Below, in pieces: positions 60,701 to 64,000 of a stretch of 64,000 bases of DNA. Origin of the DNA: Pseudoprimorskyibacter insulae (GTDB lineage: Bacteria; Pseudomonadota; Alphaproteobacteria; Rhodobacterales; Rhodobacteraceae); assembly GCF_900302505.1 (NCBI RefSeq), contig NZ_OMOJ01000005.1:234127-298126 (forward strand), in the 5' to 3' direction. Every line of letters begins with the position of its first letter. Within the stretch, counting starts at the first letter, position 1. Under the pieces are notes generated by a model. That model made no database searches. It was not told the DNA's origin and saw only the letters and a program-made list of their open reading frames with translations. A program made the position numbers and the translations under genes.

Positions 60701-62807
60701 GGCGGTTTGGGACCGCAACTTGGAAGACGGGGCCGGTTTCGGGTCATACGGGCTTGTCCTTGACGCAAACGGCGGGGCCGTCGCGCCTGAATTTCGGATC
60801 AATGATCTGGTCGATCAGCATGAGGCAAACTCCGAGGTCATCGGGCTGGCTGGCGGTGGGTTCGCGGCCACCTTTTACCGGGATTCCAACGGATACTACC
60901 CGGATAAAGAAGGGGTTTTCGTCCAGATCTACGACAAGACGGGCGCGCCTGTTGGCGACAATATCACCGTGTTCGGCGGTCGCATGAACATCGGCAACAG
61001 CTTTGGTCCCACTGTGGATGGCCCCAAAATTACGGCGCTCGACGATGGCAGTTTCGTTGTCATCTGGCCGAATACTGGCGTGTTTTTTCAACGCATCTCG
61101 GCCAGTGGCCAGCTATTGGGCCCAATCGTCGAAATCACCTCTGAGGCCGGAGATAACTTCCGCCCGGCGATCACCCAAAATGCAGACGGTGGTTTTACAG
61201 CCTTTTGGTGGTGTTTTACCGACGATTACAAACTGGGCCCGGCGGTTTTGGGGCAGCGGTTCGATGCCAATGGCAATTCCGTCTCCGATCAGTTTTGGGT
61301 GTGGTCCGCCAACAAAACCTCAGGGCCCGGCAACCTTGCCGTTATCAACTCTGCAACGCATGAAAATGGTCAAACGGCGGTGGTCTTCTCAACCGGTGTC
61401 TGGAGCAGCTCAGTTGCAGCCCATTACGACACATTCGTGCGAATTTACGATCCCGATGGGACACCCGTGACGACTAGCGCCATTCGGGTCCATGAACTCA
61501 ACAGTCATAACCAGTTCGGTGCCTCGGTGACGGCCGTCGAAAATGGGTTCTTGGTGGTTTGGGAAACCGGCGGCGTGTCTGACAGGCTTGCCGAAGCAAA
61601 CATCATGGGCCAATTGTACGATTTTCGAGGATCGACAACCGGCGATCCTTTCCAATTGAACCTGAATGAAGCCGACCAATTCGCCCGGCCATCTGTGGCC
61701 AGACATGGCGACAACATCCTTGTCACGTGGTTCGACGATGAACCCAACATCGGCAGCGGCATCACCGGACGCGCGTTCAAAATCGGCAGCGGAACGCCCA
61801 ATCCGAACTCCCCCACCGACAATTCAGACAGCCTGACGGGCACCAATGGCAACGATACGATATCGGGCCTGAACGGGGATGACACGCTGATTGGCCTCAA
61901 TGGCGATGACGAGCTGAACGGCGATGGCGGCAATGACTCTGTCGACGGCGGCGCCGGCAATGACTCTGTCTCGGGCGCTGAGGGCGATGACATGCTTAGA
62001 CTGGGGTCCGGGTCCGACCAAGCGGGCGGCGGCCCCGGCAATGATACGATTGAGGTCGGCGATGCCGCTGTGACCGACCTGAACCGCATCTGGGCCGGGC
62101 CGGGCAATGACCTGTTCACCGGCGCGCAATCGCGCGATAATGTCGATGGCGGCGACGGCGCAGACACGCTGCGCGGCGAAGGTGGCAATGACACTCTGTC
62201 GGGCGGCGATGGCAGCGACACAATCCTTGGCGGCGACGGCGACGATTTCATCTATGGCGGCGCAACCGAAGCGGATCTGCGCGATGTGGTCTATGCGGGC
62301 AACGGCAATGACGTGGTTGACGGCGGCTACGGCAACGATGAATTACGCGGCGACGCAGGGAACGACACGATGGAAGGCGGCTATGGCGCCGACACCTTGA
62401 TCGGCGGAGACGGCAACGACCAGCTCAGCGGATCGGCTTGGGGGGATGTGCTCTATGGCGGTGCCGGCGATGATTTCCTGAACGGAGGCTTCGGCTTTGA
62501 CCGCCTGAACGGCGGATCAGGCGCTGATCGGTTCTATCATGTGGGCGTTGCCGGGCATGGATCGGACTGGATTCAAGACTACGATCCCACACAGGGCGAT
62601 CTACTGGTCTATGGCGGCGCGGCGACCTTGTCTCAGTTTCAGGTCAATCTGGCCAATACCCCAAATGCCGGGTCAGCCAACCAGTCCGAAGCCTTTGTGA
62701 TCTACAAACCCACCGGCCAGATCCTCTGGGCCCTGGTTGACGGCGGCGCACATAGCGCCCTGCAATTGCAGATCGGCGGCGTGACACAGGATTTGTTGGT
62801 GTATTGA
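57768..62807 (+). CDS. Large modular RTX protein
   Basis: 1679 aa, no signal peptide, so type I secretion is likely. Order of parts: residues about 1-380, beta-propeller-like repeats with GGFVVTWAREDGQG-type blades; about 384-944, six Ig-like repeats of roughly 92 residues, each with a D-D-G turn, a QWLRNG core (FSYQWLRNGNDILGATEERY in repeat 4) and a GTQET ending; about 945-1340, a second set of blades (GGFVAVWDRN, GGFTAFWWCF); about 1346-1590, RTX nonapeptides (GDDTLIGLNGDDELNGDGG and on) for Ca2+; and a hydrophobic-rich end VDGGAHSALQLQIGGVTQDL as secretion signal. Likely an extracellular adhesin or surface-layer-type protein. ATG 57768 is chosen; a GTG at 57675 is the other option, neither with a good ribosome site. 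Confidence 0.85.
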   Translation: MTQTDAKQISPIASAFLIDDGRSSYGPRIAALNGGTVVAVWEESISYETILKAQMFSQDGTAIGSEFIVGDIGSGTPWREDGWAEVVALSDGGFVVTWAREDGQGTDLGIFVARYSASGRQTGTTTRIDSVDGFYEYDVSVAALSNGGFAFAWSRFGADATGDNDVHLRMFSAGMAPTTPEILVNQYVDNTQNFANVTQLTNGNVVVTWRNYRDPDGSSDAIYARVFDPAGHPVTDEVRVNTVGLGASYPEIIALASGGFLVAWARPGAGMVGQIFDADGTATGDLLTLSAGSSFHTPVITPLRDGGFALMTRTGSTYHDDSVRLQRFSDLGAEIGTTKILSDGPTVYEHPLDLSQNTNGDLVAVWRSGSSGGANPTYAQVFRVNSTPDGQIDIGGVFEQGQTLAATAQITDDDGMSTSTLHYQWLRDGAAIDGATGTNYALVQSDVGHAISVALQYTDDLGTPETVTSASGVVANVNDPVVGVPVIFGTAVQGQTIYARTTDIEDPDGVGEISFQWLMNGAVLTDRTTSGLRLTQDHVGQTISVRIAFVDGGGTQETATSEGVPVSNLNDLPEGKPSLVGDAQEDSVLLIDAGGIADEDGLGQFSYEWLRNGVAIEGATGTQITLGDADSGQMISGRVRYTDKFGTEETVESASVSIRNVNDRPTGLPVLEGTAAVGFELRADTSAIGDNDGLGQFSYQWLRNGNDILGATEERYTPTASDQDDLIAVRIRYTDAHGTVETLQSAASTIGRINIPPQGLPTVTGTERLGSTLTAQTDSIDDPDGLGTFQLQWLRNGQPIVGATGDSYTLVALDDGALLTLRVQYVDGQGTQETVTSSPKTIQFPQNSPAQGAITITSAGPYYVGDILSMIETIDDPDGFASAFSRQWLRNGEPILGATNQSYRLTEDDVGQQISIRTSYTDGLGHQEVVYSRNSVTVTEVLAPPAPTNFSDQFWVLNDKTHTPVDPFIAALTGGGFVAVWDRNLEDGAGFGSYGLVLDANGGAVAPEFRINDLVDQHEANSEVIGLAGGGFAATFYRDSNGYYPDKEGVFVQIYDKTGAPVGDNITVFGGRMNIGNSFGPTVDGPKITALDDGSFVVIWPNTGVFFQRISASGQLLGPIVEITSEAGDNFRPAITQNADGGFTAFWWCFTDDYKLGPAVLGQRFDANGNSVSDQFWVWSANKTSGPGNLAVINSATHENGQTAVVFSTGVWSSSVAAHYDTFVRIYDPDGTPVTTSAIRVHELNSHNQFGASVTAVENGFLVVWETGGVSDRLAEANIMGQLYDFRGSTTGDPFQLNLNEADQFARPSVARHGDNILVTWFDDEPNIGSGITGRAFKIGSGTPNPNSPTDNSDSLTGTNGNDTISGLNGDDTLIGLNGDDELNGDGGNDSVDGGAGNDSVSGAEGDDMLRLGSGSDQAGGGPGNDTIEVGDAAVTDLNRIWAGPGNDLFTGAQSRDNVDGGDGADTLRGEGGNDTLSGGDGSDTILGGDGDDFIYGGATEADLRDVVYAGNGNDVVDGGYGNDELRGDAGNDTMEGGYGADTLIGGDGNDQLSGSAWGDVLYGGAGDDFLNGGFGFDRLNGGSGADRFYHVGVAGHGSDWIQDYDPTQGDLLVYGGAATLSQFQVNLANTPNAGSANQSEAFVIYKPTGQILWALVDGGAHSALQLQIGGVTQDLLVY

Positions 62808-62810
62808 AGT

Positions 62811-63873
62811 GGTGCCATCTTTTCGGACAGGTTCGCAGCGTTTCTAAGGTGTATCGGATTGTCCGTCGTCAGAGTTTTTGGAACCAATGGGTGCTTAAGC
62901 TAAGAGAGGGTTTGGCTCATCTGGTTGGTTTGATTATGCGGCGCGCTGGCTGTGATGCAAGCGTCGCGTTTCGAGCGTCTTTTGTTTGATCCTTTCTCGT
63001 TGTTCCAGAATGGCTTTGTCACGGCCGAAGTAGACATCGGCTGGCGTGACGTTGTTCAGGCTCTCGTGATAGCGTTGGTGGTTGTAGTGATCGACAAAGG
63101 CTTCGATCTGAGCTTCGAGATCGCCGGGCAGAAAGTAGTTTTCCAGAAGGATGCGGTTCTTCAAAGTCTGATACCACCTCTCAATTTTACCCTGTGTCTG
63201 GGGATGATAAGGTGCGCCCCTGCTGTGCTTCATTCCTTTGTCCTGCAACCATTCCGCCAGATCGCCAGAGACGTAACTTGACCCATTGTCGCTCAGCAGA
63301 CGCGGCTTGTGAACGACGTGAACCTGGTCGCAGCCGGAAGCCTGCAAGGCCAAGTCCAGGGTGTCCGTCACATCTTCGGCCCGCATGTTGGTGCAGAGTT
63401 TCCACGAGATAATGTAGCGGCTGTAATCGTCCAGGATCGTGCTGAGATAGAACCAGCCCCACCCTAGTACTTTGAGATAGGTGAAGTCGGTCTGCCAAAG
63501 CTGGTTGATGGCCGTTGTCTTGTTTTTGAACTCGTTTGCAGCCTTGATCACGATGAAGGCCGGGCTGGTGATTAGATCGTGTGCTTTCAATATCCGATAT
63601 GTCGAAGCCTCTGAAACAAAATAGCTTTGTCGGTCCGTGAAGGTCACCGCCAACTCCCGTGGTGACAGCTCCGTCTCCTTCAAGGCCAGCTTAACTACCT
63701 TGCGCCGCGCCGCGTCAGGGATGCGGTTCCAGACATGCTTTGGCTTGGGAGATTGATCTTGCAACCCGGCCTCGCCGCGCTGCCGGTATCGGTAATACCA
63801 ACGATAGAACGTGGTGCGCGGGATACCCAGTTTGGCCAGCGTTTGGACTTGCCCTGAAAAAGTGGAGAGCACC
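62811..63873 (-). mobile_element. IS3-family element, 5' part missing
   Basis: It holds a DDE transposase reading frame on the minus strand. Imperfectly matching ends are suggested at GTGGTGCCATCTTTTCGGAC (from 62812) and, on the other strand, GGTGCTCTCCACTTTTTCAG (from about 63873). Only about 30 bases separate the right end from conserved transposase sequence, so the first frame and N-terminal HTH region appear deleted. GC content is lower than in the host genes. It lies just after the RTX stop codon. Confidence 0.65.
62934..63866 (-). pseudogene. IS3-family transposase (OrfB-like), N-terminally truncated
   Basis: Conserved sequence starts at TLAKLGIPRTTFYRWYYRYR (HTH) and runs through VWNRIPDAARRKVVKLALKE to the rve core: first Asp in WQTDFTYLKVLGWGWF, second in LLSDNGSSYVSG, and Glu in QTQGKIERWY, with 35 residues between the last two (DD35E). 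The C-terminal part (PGDLEAQIEAFVDHYNHQRY, NVTPADVYFGR) is complete. The frame stays open to 63977, but that extra stretch is antisense to the neighbouring element and not transposase-like. The usual first part of the protein is absent, so activity is unlikely. Confidence 0.8.
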
Positions 63874-64000
63874 TGACCTGCCACGGGATTTTTCCTCCAC
63901 CGTTGATTAGAGTCCGATCCAACTTGAGGACGGACAATGAAGCGAACGAGATTCACGGACGAACAGATCATCGGCATCCTGACCGAGCACGAAGCAGGCG
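63874..64000 (+). mobile_element. Start of a second IS3-family element (IS407-like), cut by window edge
   Basis: It begins near TGACCTGCCACGGGATTTTT, which looks like an IS3-family terminal repeat, directly abutting the other element, and contains the start of an OrfA reading frame. Its extent beyond the window is unknown. Confidence 0.6.
63937..64000 (+). CDS. IS3-family OrfA (IS407-like), 3' end outside window
   Basis: Only 21 codons are visible, MKRTRFTDEQIIGILTEHEA, which matches the N-terminus of OrfA proteins of the IS407 group of IS3 elements (HTH_Tnp_1). TTGAGGACGGACA upstream gives a ribosome site. On the opposite strand to the truncated transposase next to it. Confidence 0.75.
   Translation, partial: MKRTRFTDEQIIGILTEHEAG

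Noticed and set aside
1..64000. tRNA or rRNA genes
   Set aside because: Intergenic stretches were read for cloverleaf-like and conserved rRNA sequence and none was convincing; a covariance search was not possible.

Overview
The window looks like chromosome from a Rhodobacterales (Roseobacter/Paracoccus-like) alphaproteobacterium. The reasons are high GC with GC-rich third codon positions, a heterotetrameric sarcosine oxidase operon, a CcmI/CycH cytochrome c maturation protein, a DUF1289 protein next to RuvX, an FeSOD, several liv-type ABC importers, and GC-rich palindromic intergenic elements of a kind I associate with this group. No rRNA, tRNA or CRISPR array was recognised. Identifications come from reading motifs and remembered family sequences; no database search was run.

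Layout. 1-10.5 kb: 3' part of an RND efflux permease, a small protein, an Atm1-like ABC exporter divergent from an ArsR regulator with a C-terminal Cys triad, a LysM envelope protein, a LOG-family hydrolase, a broken rarD-type gene, a metallophosphoesterase, an iron superoxide dismutase and a small secreted protein. 10.5-16.5 kb: sarcosine oxidase operon soxB-X-soxD-soxA-soxG, in which X is an AT-rich membrane-anchored orphan gene fitted exactly between soxB and soxD. 16.6-25.9 kb: ccmI-ruvX-DUF1289, an RTX protein, dusA-tauE-PhyH-like operon, exoD-kup.

25.9-56.1 kb is a catabolic supercluster. It holds three flavoproteins with the 3-ketosteroid-dehydrogenase-type C-terminal motif, two NIPSNAP proteins, an SDR and an NAD-dependent epimerase-like protein, a xylose-isomerase-like TIM barrel, a divergent AroE-like/AroQ-like pair bracketing a five-gene liv-type importer, acyl-CoA dehydrogenase, two CoA-transferases, a PcaF thiolase, two IclR, one AraC (PobR-like) and one MarR regulator, and a second liv-type importer in one operon with a CYP199-like cytochrome P450 and a [2Fe-2S] ferredoxin. 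My reading is import of alicyclic/hydroaromatic and para-substituted aromatic acids, ring oxidation and aromatisation, and channelling into the beta-ketoadipate route, of which only the lower end (pcaIJF) is present. Three copies of a phased direct repeat (GTCCAA-N15-GTCCATT) lie before three different operons of this region and suggest a single AraC-controlled regulon.

56.1-64 kb: an orphan sugar-type periplasmic binding protein, a 1679-residue modular RTX protein, then a 5'-truncated IS3-family element abutted by the start of a second IS3-family (IS407-like) element that runs off the right edge.
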